This document shows, piece by piece, positions 39,219 through 51,772 of a stretch of 64,000 bases of DNA. Position numbers and translations under genes: made by a program. This DNA is from Quillaja saponaria. Lineage: Eukaryota; Streptophyta; Magnoliopsida; Fabales; Quillajaceae. How positions within the stretch are numbered: position 1 is the first letter of the stretch; each line of letters begins with the position of its first letter. The notes under the pieces were generated by a model that had not been told where the DNA came from, did no database searches, and saw nothing but the letters and a program-made list of their open reading frames with translations. The stretch lies in the NCBI GenBank assembly GCA_029379385.1, contig CM055618.1, positions 19,073,071-19,137,070 of the forward strand, in the 5' to 3' direction.

Positions 39219-40031
39219 ATGAAGGATTTAAAGGTAGCTGCACCAAAACGAAAGGTTTATGGGTTTGACCATGACCTAACATTGCTGGAAAAATTGCTTC
39301 TGCAGCCAGAAAGCCATAATGGGTTGAAGGCAATTGGGATTGTTGGGAAGCCTGGTGTTGGAAAATCAACTCTTTGCCAAGAGCTTCTGAGTAGACCCAA
39401 GGTGAAAGCTCACTTCCTTCCTAGAATTTTGGTATCAATGTCTATCAAGTACAATGAAGATGACCAAGACCTAAAGAACACAATTGTGAAAGGAATGCTT
39501 ACCTACCTTGGAGTTGAAGAGGAAATCGCCAAGTCCAATATTATCAATGAAGAACTCCGGGGGCTCCTTTACGCACTTCATCTGCAATTGATGGGCAAAA
39601 GGTATTTGATTGTACTCGATGATGTAAAAGAAACGGATGCATGGCATGAAAAATTGGATTCTTCATCAAGCACTAAGAATGAGAAATGGGGGGAACGATT
39701 TGCTTATGGATTTCCAAAAGGGTATGGAGGAGCAGTGATTGTGACAAGTACAAGTGAAGAAATAGTAAAGAAAATGATTGGGGATAAGAAACACATACAC
39801 CAGCTGCTGCCATTTTCAGACCAAGAGAACTGCTGGTCGATATTCAAAGATGCTGTGGTTGACAAGAAAAGAATAGAGCATAATCCCGATTTGAAGAAGC
39901 AACTTCTAGACAAGTCTGGCGGAATTCCATTGGCTGCAAAAAAGATTGGGCAAATAGTCAATGAAAAGCTTCGCAAGGCAGAAGAGAAACCTCCAGAAAT
40001 TGAATCTGGGGATGTTGAAAATAAACTGTAA
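39219..40031 (+). CDS. NB-ARC-only protein, no LRR
   Basis: A single-exon gene of 270 residues starting at ATG 39219. The NB-ARC motifs appear in order: VYGFD at 13-17, P-loop GKPGVGKST at 43-51, kinase-2 RYLIVLDDV at 128-136, the RNBS-B-like AVIVTSTSEEI near 174-184, and GLPL-like GGIPLAAKKIG near 228-238. A stop follows soon after, so the ARC2/MHD part and the leucine-rich repeats of a normal NLR receptor are missing. No coiled-coil or TIR domain precedes the P-loop. It resembles the short NB-ARC proteins of the At5g45440/At5g45490 type, which are stable genes rather than debris. Its nucleotide-binding residues look intact. Function is unknown; a helper or regulatory role in immunity is inference. 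Confidence 0.9.
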   Translation: MKDLKVAAPKRKVYGFDHDLTLLEKLLLQPESHNGLKAIGIVGKPGVGKSTLCQELLSRPKVKAHFLPRILVSMSIKYNEDDQDLKNTIVKGMLTYLGVEEEIAKSNIINEELRGLLYALHLQLMGKRYLIVLDDVKETDAWHEKLDSSSSTKNEKWGERFAYGFPKGYGGAVIVTSTSEEIVKKMIGDKKHIHQLLPFSDQENCWSIFKDAVVDKKRIEHNPDLKKQLLDKSGGIPLAAKKIGQIVNEKLRKAEEKPPEIESGDVENKL

Positions 40032-41193
40032 TCAGTGGCCATGCCTGTACTCCGACTCCAATGTCGTTTTTCTTCTTTTCCTCAATCAAATTCAAGCTTG
40101 TCTCTTTTTCTCTTTTCCGAATAAGAAACATTAGGATTTTCATATTTTTCTAATGTTAATCTACTTGAGAGCAATTAATCAAGTAAATTACAATTATTGG
40201 GCAACTGACTTGTGCTTTCCAATTCACTCAAGATCTTCAGCTGCAAAATTTTAACTTGTACAAGTTTTCTTTTGTAAACTTTGCCTTCAACAATAATTTT
40301 ATTTTTCATTTTTGACACATAAATTTTTCTTATAATATAACACTTTTGTTAAAATTTAAATTTATGTTATTAATTTATTCTTATATTATATTTGACAATA
40401 TAAAATTATACACTAAAAAAATAAAAATAAATTAAAAATATAATAATATAACTATAAAGTTTAATATATTATATAATTCTCATGTCAACCAACCTATAAT
40501 ACTAAAAATATTCTCTTAACTCTACCTTCAACACTAATTTTAATTTACTTTAGACTAGGTCAATTTTTTTTATGTCTAATGAAATTACATATAAACAAAC
40601 CCTGCTTGTTAAATTAAAAACTATATTACTTATCTAACAAATATAATTCAAGTGACAAGATACCCTCAAATTTAATGATTAAAACATTTTTATAACATTA
40701 GGGGTTTGAATTTAAAAAAAAACACTTATAAAAAGACAGTCACGAATATGAAATTGGATACTCTGGATAAACAAAAAAGAAAATATATTATTTTTTGGGC
40801 CTAAACCAAGGCACATGGTACAAACAAAATTTCGCAGCAGAGAAACCATGTGCTTTGATAACCATAAAATAAGGGGAAAAAAATCCACGTTCATAAGTGA
40901 CCAAAGAAAGAAATAATTGTCCAGCAATAGTACATAGTCCAGCAGGAATTATGTAATTGGTGAGTTGGTGGCTTGAAGAAAGAAGCCGAAAGAGGAGTAA
41001 TGATGACAATAAATGCGTGGCCGGTGGTTCATCCGATTCGCCCCGCCGGAGTTAAGCGTCGTCTTCACCAATCCCTAACGACCAATTAATATTTCTTAAA
41101 AATCTCTCCCAAAGTTCACGGAGTTCTATTAGAAAAATATTTGTCAAAAATTCTTCATCCCCTTTTCTCAAATTTTTGAACCCACCAAGTTAC
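40032..41193. other. Intergenic, PPT promoter at right end
   Basis: AT-rich after the NB-ARC gene. A GC-richer patch at 41010-41060 (GTGGCCGGTGG, CGCCCCGCCGGAG) is probably the promoter or leader of the thioesterase gene. No other gene is seen. Confidence 0.5.
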
Positions 41194-44100
41194 ATGGCTT
41201 TTCTTTCACTATCCGTTGTGTTCGTCTTCATAGTTATTCCGGTTGCGCAGTCGGTGCCCTTTATAGTACTCCATGGTAATTACTGGTTACTTAAAGTTTT
41301 ATACTTTGTCCTTTCTCTCTCTTTTTTCTTATCAGTGAGTTTGGTTTGAAGAATCTGGTTGTGGGTTTATTAGTTTCCTTTTCTGGGTATTTGGATATTT
41401 TGCTTTCTATATTTAACAAGTATAATTTGAATAACTTGATGATAGTTAGTAGGAATAAGTTTGTGAATGCTAATGACTCTGATTATGTATTTATTGTTCA
41501 TCATTTTGTAGATATGTAAAAGCAGTCTCCATGCTGATCTTTGTGACTTAGAATCCTGTCATTTTTAGCTCGGTATCCTTGAACTTGATTATCTGGGAAA
41601 AATATAGTCCAGTTACATTTACTGAATAGTATTGTGCAGGAAAAGATAAACCCTCTGCATGATTTAAAGGAATCAAGTGATACTTCCTTTTCCCTAGTAA
41701 AACATAAGTGGCATGTAGATGTTTAACCTACAATTACCATACATATATTTTTCTTCTTAAATTTTAGGTGGATTCCATTTTTAAAGAGAATCCAATTGCC
41801 TTGTATCATCCTTGCACTTTATTTTTAATATGTTCATGATTCTTTCATTGGACTTTTGAGTTTCTGAAATACCTGCTTATACAGTCATACTTATGTTTCT
41901 CTTTGCCTTTTCCCAATGAAATTATTATTTACTGGAATTGTTCATGACAGGGATTGGAGACCAGTGCTCCCATCGAGGAGTTAAACAATTCACTGAGCTA
42001 CTGAGCAATTTTTCTGGTGCTACAGGATATTGCATGTATGCTTGCATATTTGTTCCTTACCGAGAGCTTCTGTTAATCACTTTGTTTATTAGATTTCCTG
42101 TTATTCTTTCTCATAATATGAGTCTTAAGGTGCTAACTACAGTAGAATCCCCTTTAATGCCTAATTATGTGGGTCCTTTATTGCAGAGAAATAGGGGATG
42201 GAACGTGGGATTCATGGTTTAAGCCACTTCAGGAACAGGTAAGGGATTAAAATGAAAGAGAATCAGCAAAACTTGAAATATCATGTAGATTGACTAGTTG
42301 TAATTTGAGTGTTTTACATGTTGCAGACTGAGATTGTTTGCAGCAAGGTGATAAAGCTCTCTGGGTTGCTCTGGTAATATTGCTGGTTTCCCTTCTGAAG
42401 TTGATCTTATTTACTAGTTTGTTTCTATTATGCCTGCAGGTGAAGGAAATGGAAGAGTTGAGAAAGGGTTACAACATAGTCGGGCTCTCCCAGGTGATCC
42501 ATTAGAATTTGGCTTTTTCTGTTTTTCACATTCTTTTTATTGGAAAATGATTCAGCTATTTGAATGAATATATTTTGACACAGAAAAGATGTCACTTTTC
42601 TCACCCCAACCAGTCTCCTGGATTATCTAACAAGACTTATTTAGTAGTAGCTCCGTTATCTAAAGGGAAAGTCTTCTGTTTGTTTCTCCTGGAACATGAT
42701 TTCTTTTGTTTCCTTTCACGAGTTGGATGCATCATGTCCAAATTTAATATAGTATCTTTAAGGATACCATATAAGCCTGAATTATTTCAAGTATCTAGAT
42801 GTATGTGTTATAATTTGAAACTTTTTTTGCAACTTCGACACAGCTGCAACTTACGACTTAGTGTCGATAAATGAACAAGAGAACTTTTCCATATTTAGTG
42901 TTCTTTAGCATGTTATTTAGTTACCAAGTGCTGACGATTTTCTTCTGAAAGCATCCTAATATTTCTGTGCAAAAGTTTCTGACCTTTTCAAATTCATCTA
43001 AAGGGATTCATTTCACTTGGTTTCAGTTTTTCTAAGCAGCAGAAATCTGTTGACTAGTTTTCTTCTTAATAAGTGAACTTTATAACAGTCAAGGATAACA
43101 AATGAGATAAATAAAGTGATCAGGACCTTTGCAAATCCCTCTAAAGGGATTCATTGCATGTGATTTGAGAATTCTTAAACAGAATCCTTACTCATTGCCA
43201 TAAGCCACTTGTTTATTTTTATTTGGAGTTCACTTGATAAATGATGTTTATCTTTTCCTTTATGATAGAAAATATCAAACCTGTGATATTATCAAAAAGA
43301 ATTAATGCTCTATTCTTTGAAATTACTTATAATGTTGGGTCTTAATTCCATTTTCTTTTTGTTATCAATGAACTAGATAATCAAATGTATTCTGAGTTTG
43401 ATGCTTGGGAAACTTACATATACAAGTTCTCATTATTGGACAACTTTCTGTTTTAACAGGGTAATTTGATTGGTCGAGGTGTTCTAGAATTTTGTGAAGG
43501 AGGCCCTTCTGTATGAACCAGTAACTTTCAAGCATTAAAGTTTTTCGACTATTGTTTAATCCTGTAACTTTCATGCATCTAGTGGCTAAATTATGTGAAA
43601 GAGTTATCAGGATAGATGATGTTTGTAAAATATTAAGACTACTGATTTCCTCCTGATTCATGAATTAATGACTAATGCTTATTAGATAAAACCTTTGCAA
43701 ATTTGAGTGCCAGGTTATATTGCTGGTGTTTGTACTGATTAGCTTTTTAAAAAGTTGAACTCACTTAAATGAAGTATATATGAAGAACCTTAAAATATCA
43801 AGTGGCTAAGCAACCTGAATAACTAATGAAATAAATCTGAGGTAACTGAAACTTGTCTCTCTCATTGGGTGGCTGGGATTTTGAAGAAGTTTATGCCCTT
43901 AAATCCTATCTTGTACTGTAAGTATCTTCTGCTATAGGTGCATCAGTATCTACCTTTATTAACTAATCGTCGGAGTCTCTTAGCCCACCATTGAGAAATC
44001 TTTGGTTGTTTTTTCCTGCTTTTTAAATGTATTATTGAAAATTACTATCTTTTTCATAATGAAGCGTTTGTTAAATAAAGAATTTCTTTACTAGTATAAA

Positions 44101-46662
44101 GAAGGCAATGTCATGCATGTTCTTTGGATTTACTTTATGTTTCTTATCATTCTGCCGCACCTTTTTTAATTGTGCTTCTGTTCTTTCTTTGCACATATTG
44201 GTTCTTTAATCCTCATATCTGTGTATCTAATTTTGTCTATCAAAATTTATTCCTATTGATTGAGCAGATTAAGAATTTTATCTCTTTAGGAGGACCTCAC
44301 GCTGGTACTGCTTCTGTTCCTCTCTGTGGTGTGAGTATCATTTTGGCTTTCTGTCATTATCACTTCATTTAAAAAATATACTAGAAATCTGTGCAAGTGT
44401 GACTCAATTATCGCTTCCTCCCTGCTTTACTGTTATTGTTTGGGGCAGGGAGCTGCTCATACTTTTTTTCACTTGATTACAACCTTAACATCTTCAGAGG
44501 TTACCTGGAAAGGTGACACATATATCATAAATTATGTCCTATGTTTACCAGCGGCTGGAATTTCTCTTTAACTCTCATGCTTGGTACTTTAGTTTCAACA
44601 TTTAGATATTGGCAAGTGCCTGAGCTATGGATGCTTGTGGCATAAAATTTATTTTAATGCCAATATGTCCCCCAGAATTATCATATACGTGATTACAATG
44701 CATAAGAAGACAATGGTGTGAAACATTTGATGCCCTTACCCAAATGCACTTATCTGTTCTGACATTGACTGATATTTTTCATACTGTTATGCATCTACAG
44801 ACTGGTATTTTGTGCATCCTTGCAGACAAGCTCATCAAGTCAGAGGTCTACAGTGACTTTATCCAAGTAAGCAATTGTCTTTTTTGTTTTGCAGTAAACA
44901 GTATTTATGTTTATCTTTCCAAAACATATTTGACTCTTTCTTTGAAGTCAGTTTTTTAAATTCTATTTTAGTTAGCATTTGGTAATGTTTGTTTTTTATA
45001 TGTATTACATTTTGAATTATGATTTGTAAAACTGCAGGATCACTTGGCTCCTAGTGGTTATCTTAAATTACCAAATGTGAGTTCACTCAACTGTAGAGGT
45101 CTGAAAGACGTTTGAATAATTTAATTTCTTTAATCCATATGTTCAAGAAACAAATATCCTGATTTGGGAAAGACATTGTTATTTTGTGCTGAAAGTTTGC
45201 TTCTTTACTTTTCTTGTGGTTGTGCTTCATATTTGCCCTCTCAATTACTATTTTTTAGTAATGGATAAATTTGTTTGAGCTATTTTTCTTGCACTTGACT
45301 TCTGATTTCAGTATATCCAGCTGTCATAAATAATTTGTAATTATGCACCTCATGGTATCTCCACTTAAAAGTGGAAATGTCTGAAATCTTTTAATGTAAA
45401 TAATCAACTTGAATTCCAGGCTATTCCCGATTATTTGGAGCATTGTAAGTTTCTTCCAAAGCTCAACAATGAGCTTCCAGATAAGAGAAACTCCACTTAC
45501 AAGGAAAGATTCAGTAACTTAGAGAACTTGGTGCTTATCATGGTATTAGACGCTTATTTCCCCTTAGTAAAACTTCTTTTAATCAATTTACTAAGTATGT
45601 TACATGCTGAGCAGATAAGGAACACTCACATAATCACCATCTTAATTGTAAATTCAACAGTTTCAGCATGACAACGTGTTGATACCCAAAGAAACAGCCT
45701 GGTTTGGATATTATCCAGATGGGAGCTTCACCCCAGTTTTACCTCCTCAAAAGGTATGATTCTTATTATATTTTCAAGGATTTTAAATCTCAGTTTCTTC
45801 CATTGCCATTGATGTAAATGTGATCTGTCTTAAAAGTTAAATAATATTGTTTAGTACTCTAGTTTTTTACCTATGTTTAGCTCCTCCTTTTATATCTATC
45901 TGTTTGCTTTCTGTTTTATGTGTCTGTCATGATTCTGATTCACTTGAAGATGCAGATCCATATCATCCTCTGAATTTAAGATATTTGTGTCTGCACTCTG
46001 CAGTGACTAAAACTTGAATTATGAAACACCAGCTTTCATAGTGATCTGATGGGTTGAAACTATAATGTGTGACTACTGACTAATAGTTTGGTTATTGGAT
46101 ACTTACATAGCAATACTCATACATCCTCACCCCTCTGCAATTATAATGAAATAAAGAAGCACTTTGCTCATCTGTTGGAAAATTTATCAGATCACAAATG
46201 TATAGTTTCCCATATAAGACAAGAATTTCTTTATGCTTAGTAAAAGTAACTTAAATTTATTTTTCCCCTCCTTTTGGTTTGTTGCAGACAAAGCTTTATA
46301 CTGAGGACTGGATTGGTTTAAGAACTTTGGATGAAGCTGGAAGGGTCAAGTACATTAGTGTTGCAGGAAATCATCTGGGAATCTCCAAGACTGACATGAT
46401 GGAATATGTTGCGCCATACTTGAAAGATGATGCACTAACAAAGAATGGCATTGTTAAGTCCAGTACCCCAAGGATGCACGGAGTTGGCCATATTGTTGTT
46501 CAAAGTAACAAGATGAAACAAGTTGCAGCTCAACTTGAGAAGGAACCGTCAGGCAAAACAGTACTTAAAGGATCATCATCTTATTTGTGGCTGTCACAAA
46601 TCAAGAGTTTCATCACCGAACTGGTTGGGATCAAGAAAGACAAGTCATCGTCCCATACTTGA
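41194..46662 (+). CDS. Palmitoyl-protein thioesterase (PPT1-like)
   Basis: Twelve exons join in frame to 367 residues: 41194-41275, 41951-42035, 42187-42238, 42327-42347, 42440-42493, 43460-43510, 44268-44330, 44801-44866, 45038-45076, 45420-45542, 45661-45753, 46288-46662. Exon 4 is a 21-base microexon. The enzyme is a lysosomal/vacuolar alpha/beta-hydrolase that removes palmitate from cysteines. Residues 1-20 are a signal peptide. The oxyanion-side motif is VLHGIGD at 25-31. Family comparison gives a triad of Ser97 (GLSQG), Asp216 (FQHDNVLIP) and His272 (NHLGIS). FISLGGPHAGTASVPLCG and KETAWFGYYPDG are family signatures. About 77 residues follow the usual end of the fold near PYLKD (290). 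Arabidopsis has tandem copies at the corresponding position; one copy is seen here. Confidence 0.93.
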
Positions 46663-47237
46663 TTATGGTGCATTGGTACTAGTGAAGAAAATCTGTTAAA
46701 TCATCTCCCTTACCAACGTTATACGGTAGTTCCATTAATGTATTTCAGTTCAGTGTTTAAGGGAAGATATGTTGCCACTATTTGAAGCGTTGCATGTCAG
46801 ACGCCTGATCTAGTTGTTGAACAGTTACATGGAGTGACCTTTCTTTTTCCTGGTACAGCGCTATAAAGTTGCGGGTCATAGCAAGAGACATTCTATCCGC
46901 ATGATCAACACAAGTTGCACATGCATTTTAACTCCCAAGTAAAAAAATAAAATGCACATGTTTAAAAAATTGTCAAGCTGGTGGTAGATAACTTTGTGCA
47001 AAAATGCTGGCACACCCAAGGCAACAAAAGCCATATGCATCACATTGATTGACCCGTACACAAGATCTTGCATTTGTATTGAAGTAGCAGACAACTCAAT
47101 TTACAAAGAGGAGAGCTCAATTTACGGGGGTACTGGTAAAACGACCACATTATCAGCACGGCCTGCCTTACATTAATTATTTTTGCACGAGAATGTGAAA
47201 AGTCGGAAAACTTCTTATATGCAAATTCATTTATTAT
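46663..47237. other. Convergent 3' ends of PPT and PTPMT genes
   Basis: Shared downstream region between two convergent genes. No ORF, RNA gene or repeat is supported. Confidence 0.5.
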
Positions 47238-50200
47238 TCAGTAAACATGGATATCCACACTAATGCCTCCCAGGCGACCAGTCCTCGTTGCGCAACTACT
47301 CTCCCCACCTAGCTTCTCAGAAGAAATCTGCTGGTGGGTACGACAGCGCAGCCATAAGCAAGAGATACTTGCCAAAGCAGCCTGTCCAGCAACTCGCACA
47401 CGGTAGACTACACTTAAATCTGCCCATATTTCACTTGCCACATTAGCTGAATCAAGACTTGATTCATATCCTTCCAGATCCGACTTGGTTACCACAACTA
47501 CAGAACCATCATCAAATGCAACTAGCTCTTGTGAAGCTATTGCCCCAGTGGCTCTCATTATTAGATCAGTGGTTGGACTGCAGACAATAGCTTTCTTCAC
47601 CAAGAAATGGTAGTAATCCTGAACTGCCTGCAGTATCAAAAACAAATGTAATACTTTCAGAGAACAATTAAAAAAATAGAGTAATAGACAAAGATCAGCT
47701 CATGAGTAAAGTGAAATGTCTAAGTCCTAAATATTTGAGAAAACAGGTCCATGGTGGCATTGTGACAACATCCAATGAAAACTCGTATCAATTGGGGCTA
47801 AACGAGCCATGGATGATATTACCTGCCACTGAGAAGAAGCTAGAAGCACTCTTGGCCGAATTGACCGTAAATAATTATATGCAGCATCAGGTGTCATCTG
47901 TTTGTGATGAATCTACACAGAAAAATTTCAGAAGAAATGAAAAACCTTCTATGAGATATATAACTAAACACTTTCTTCCAGTGCAGAACCAACCAGGTAA
48001 CAGATAACAATAGTTGTGCTGCGGCCACGACCAGCTTTGCAGTGAACATATGTCATCCTTCCATATGATGCATTTTCTTCAGGGTAAAAAAAACAGAATT
48101 ATTATTGGAAGGAAAAAACTACAAAAAGGAAAACACGCCAAAATTTGGAAAAATGAAGCACACTTTAAATTTTGTAACCAAAATGAAAGAGAAGAATTCT
48201 AGTCTACTTCGATTTTTTTTTATTTTTTGTTTCATAGAGACAACCAATATTAAGATTGGATTTTCTCTCATCTTACGGGGCTACTTTTACAAGAATAGAG
48301 ACAATTCTGTTTATTTAATATTTATAGCTAATCAGATACAAAAGACACTCACACCACTTTATAGGCAAGAGACTCTTTGAGTCTCTAAGAAATAATTACT
48401 GGATTAGACAAACTCGAGAGAAATTTCAAACAGTACTAACCATGAATGAAGTTTACAGCAGTGCATATACCACTCAATGATGGCGCAAAACAGTAGTCTC
48501 TGGTAGGGATCACCAAATGGTCAATTCCATGAGCCTGCCAAAGTTTTCAATGAGAAAATCATAGATATATGGAAACAATAATTCAACAAACAGACAATAA
48601 AGCCAAAGAGAAGGGCTAATATGTTAATATTATAAACTGGTGATTGAACTAAAAAACAAAAGCTTTCTTAATAAAAACAATGAATCAATCAGGAATAGGT
48701 AGAAATCACCAAGCAAAAGGTGAACAAAAACAATGAAACCCAACAAATAAGTAATTACACAAAAAGCAAAAATGCATCAGGGTCAGGGACCATTATTTCA
48801 TAGTATAAATTAAATTTTAAAAGAAAACCATTATAACCCGTCTTGTACCAATCACCAACATCATAAATCCATAGGAATAACATTAGAATCATACAATAAA
48901 GACAACACAAAAAAAGAAAATGTAAGAAGGGCACTCAAACAATGCGTGCTCAGAATATTCTCTTTAAGATTACAGTGTATAATGACTTCATCCTAGTTAA
49001 CCCTGGTAACTAGAAATCTGCATGTCATAACAAAAAAAATATTATAGGAAGTTATTAGACACTAATTATAACTTCTAGCAGCTTCATTGTATTTTGTACA
49101 GAAACTTATGTGGGTCTCAATTTTGGGATGGTAATCTCTTCATAAGCAGTAGGATTTGAAATTCAATCCAAATTAATCATCTAATTCAGGTTACCAAGCT
49201 TATATACTGCACCAGAAGCCAATAAGCGCCCACTGCACCCCAATAGAGAGATTAAGTTAAGAACTCAGATTGCAGGATAAGCTGCAAATAACTGGAAGTG
49301 AGAAGACTCACATGATATAGGGCAGTTGGAACCAAAGTCTCATATCGCTCGTTCAGTGTGATCACTCCACTGACGCCAAGCTCCTTTAAGCAAGGAACGT
49401 CAACAGGGAACGGAACAGCACCTAATAATATAAACTGCAAATTTAAATGCGTTAGAACTAGGACAAGTTTAACTGGCACCCTGTAAAGAGAGTACTTAAA
49501 AATAACATAATATTTCTGGAACACGTCATACCCCAAAAGAAGAATATAGACTACATGAACACACATATTTACGTGACAGGATGTGCAAAAGACATGATCA
49601 GAATATTGAACCAAATTCACCATGTAGTCACAAGATACAAGAAAACTGTAAACATTTCATGTCGACTTAAAATCAAATATGCATTTAGAAGACAAGCAAT
49701 TTTTTAAAAAAAGGATAAAGCAACAGAGATGATCACCAAACGACACCGGAATGTAAAGGAAAAAGACAATAATGAAACAGTAGAAACATATCATGTAGAA
49801 GATCCAGTTGAATCCACATAATAGCATCTATCCACCAGCAATTACAGGAGAGAATCGGCAGACCTAACGGTAAAATTTGAAGTATGGTAATCTTTAATCC
49901 ACTGAAACTACTTTCTTCCTCAACTTTTAGTACACAACAAGAGAGATGGCATAACGTGGAAACCAACATGTAAATATTGCAAATTATCACGAAGTCACAT
50001 GCAGCAAGAGATAAGCAGGTAACAGAATACGTATAGCCGACAACAACGCAAAAAAAAAAAAAAAATAGAGATAACGAAACAGCTAGAACAAATATCAGGC
50101 ACAGGAAACTATACCTCATCAACCTTATCCCACCACCGAAACTCAGCCTGAATCTTATTCCTCACGACATTGTAAAGCAAAGTGGGATAGAAAAGAGCAC

Positions 50201-50336
50201 GAGCGCCAGCTCCAACTAGAACCCTTTTGGCGTCAGATACAACAATTCTTTCACCGCCAAAAACAACATTGTCAACGCATGATTTTCCTTCCTCCCCACT
50301 TTCTACCTCTTCTCCCTTCAATTCTTCAATATGCAT
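47238..50336 (-). CDS. PTPMT1: Dual-specificity phosphatase, PTPMT1 type
   Basis: Six exons on the minus strand join in frame to 333 residues: 50336-50115, 49434-49312, 48534-48441, 48076-47994, 47912-47823, 47627-47238. The enzyme dephosphorylates phosphatidylglycerophosphate (cardiolipin/PG synthesis) and possibly phosphoinositides. The N-terminal part has the conserved VLVGAGARALFYPTLLYNVV, which may be a membrane or targeting segment, followed by EFRWWDKVDEFILLGAVPFP. The catalytic loop VHCKAGRGRST has nucleophile Cys159 and Arg165. The general acid is probably the Asp of TRDYCFAP. The C-terminal extension ends GGISVDIHVY, as in Arabidopsis PTPMT1/PTPMT2 (also called DSP8). The first ATG in frame is at 50336; codons upstream in that frame are not ATG. 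Confidence 0.93.
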
Positions 50337-50437
50337 ATCCACCACTTCGAACCCAAAAAACAATCGGAGAAATTTTAAAAGCTGTAGAAAAAACTAATTG
50401 CCCAATAAGCTACACAAAATTATCAACGCCCCGAAAA

Positions 50438-50542
50438 TTATAGAGAAAGCCTACAAATCCAAGAAATCGAACAAAGAATAACAGGGTAAGGGTCTGATCG
50501 GGAAACACAGCGATGGAAATTCCGCCAAGAACATGACACCAT
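50438..50542 (-). promoter_or_regulatory. Possible uORF in PTPMT1 leader
   Basis: A 34-codon ATG frame (MVSCSWRNFHRC...) lies about 100 bases before the PTPMT1 start, just after an acceptor-like TTTTTTGCAG. If it is in the mature leader it could reduce translation of the main frame. Whether it is transcribed is not known. Confidence 0.35.
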
Positions 50543-50644
50543 CGCCTGCAAAAAAGGGGTTGATCGGAATCTGAAAAGGAGGAGGAGTGGTCGTATAGAG
50601 ACAAAAAGGTGAAAAATCCGGAATCGGAACGGACAGGAATCAGG

Positions 50645-50658
50645 AAACCCTAACCCTA
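50645..50658. promoter_or_regulatory. Telo-box near PTPMT1 transcription start
   Basis: AAACCCTAACCCTA is a double telomere-repeat motif. Such telo-boxes sit close to transcription starts of many plant housekeeping genes. It lies about 310 bases before the PTPMT1 start codon. Confidence 0.55.
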
Positions 50659-50842
50659 GATTTGCTTTATTGAGAGGATCGCCTGGGTTGTACTCCACCG
50701 ATTGCTCAACAAACCCTGAAACGAAAAGAAGAAAAAACGAGAGAAAGATGAAACGAGAATGCGGAGAGATTGGTGGGAGGAGAAGTATAATGTCACCTGA
50801 TTGTCCGAATGGAAATGTGAAAGTCGACAAGGAAGTGACACG

Positions 50843-51772
50843 TAATTAACGATTCACGAGATTAGGAAAAAGGATCAACTTGCCGACAAATCATAATGAC
50901 CTATGGCATTTTAAATGACCTTCTTTGTCGGTTTGATACGATTAGGGCTTGGGCTTAGACTTGGAGGTCAGTCTACGACTTGGGCTTTGATATTGTGGAC
51001 TGAAAAACTTTTGAATATTGAATTAGTTGATATCCTCATAAATTATTTTAGTGACAGACATTCTTTCTTATTATAAAAAAGAAATAGTATGCTTGACAAA
51101 TTTTGTATTTGAGCGTGAAATATACAAAAAGCATGGGATGGAATAAGATCCATTGCCAACAAATTAGCTTTCCAATGCACTTTCGGTTAAACTGTGAGAA
51201 AAAGAAGGATACCCTATCACCCTTCGGCCTACTGCAAGTACTACTTGTTCTTCAGTACTTGTACTTTTGTCTTCTACTAGATAATAGTTCACATCCTTCA
51301 ACCCGTTTGCCCACAGGTTTTATTTTATGAAAAGTAGGTTCACTTGATATTGGTTCGGCATTGATCAACTGAGCACAATTTTATTAATAAATCAATTTAA
51401 CAGGTTTTTTTTTTTTAATAAAAAAGTAGATTTGAACTTATAATTTTATGTTCTAATAACATGATAAATTATTATTCATTTATAAATTAATTCTTATAGT
51501 GATAAATAAAAATTTAATTATTTTTTGTATAATCTAAAAAGTGAGGAGACAATGAAGGCAACTAACTAAAGCAAAGATAAGGCTACAGATGACATTTTAA
51601 GAAAACCTTTGAAAGCAAAGCAAAGAAAAGCTTAAAATTTGCTCACACATCTTCCCTAAACTTTCCTCTTTCTCTGTTTTCCCTTAATCCTCAAGTCTAC
51701 TCCCCTAGTTCCCTTCTTCGGCTTCCCTCTCAAATACTCTTGATCACACTGAACATTCCAACATAGGCTACA
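50843..51772. other. Divergent promoter region PTPMT1/DUF761
   Basis: The two genes diverge from this region. It holds TTGGGCTT-type site II-like motifs near 50946-50990 and a pyrimidine-rich leader stretch at 51640-51730 before the DUF761 gene. No other gene is supported. Confidence 0.5.
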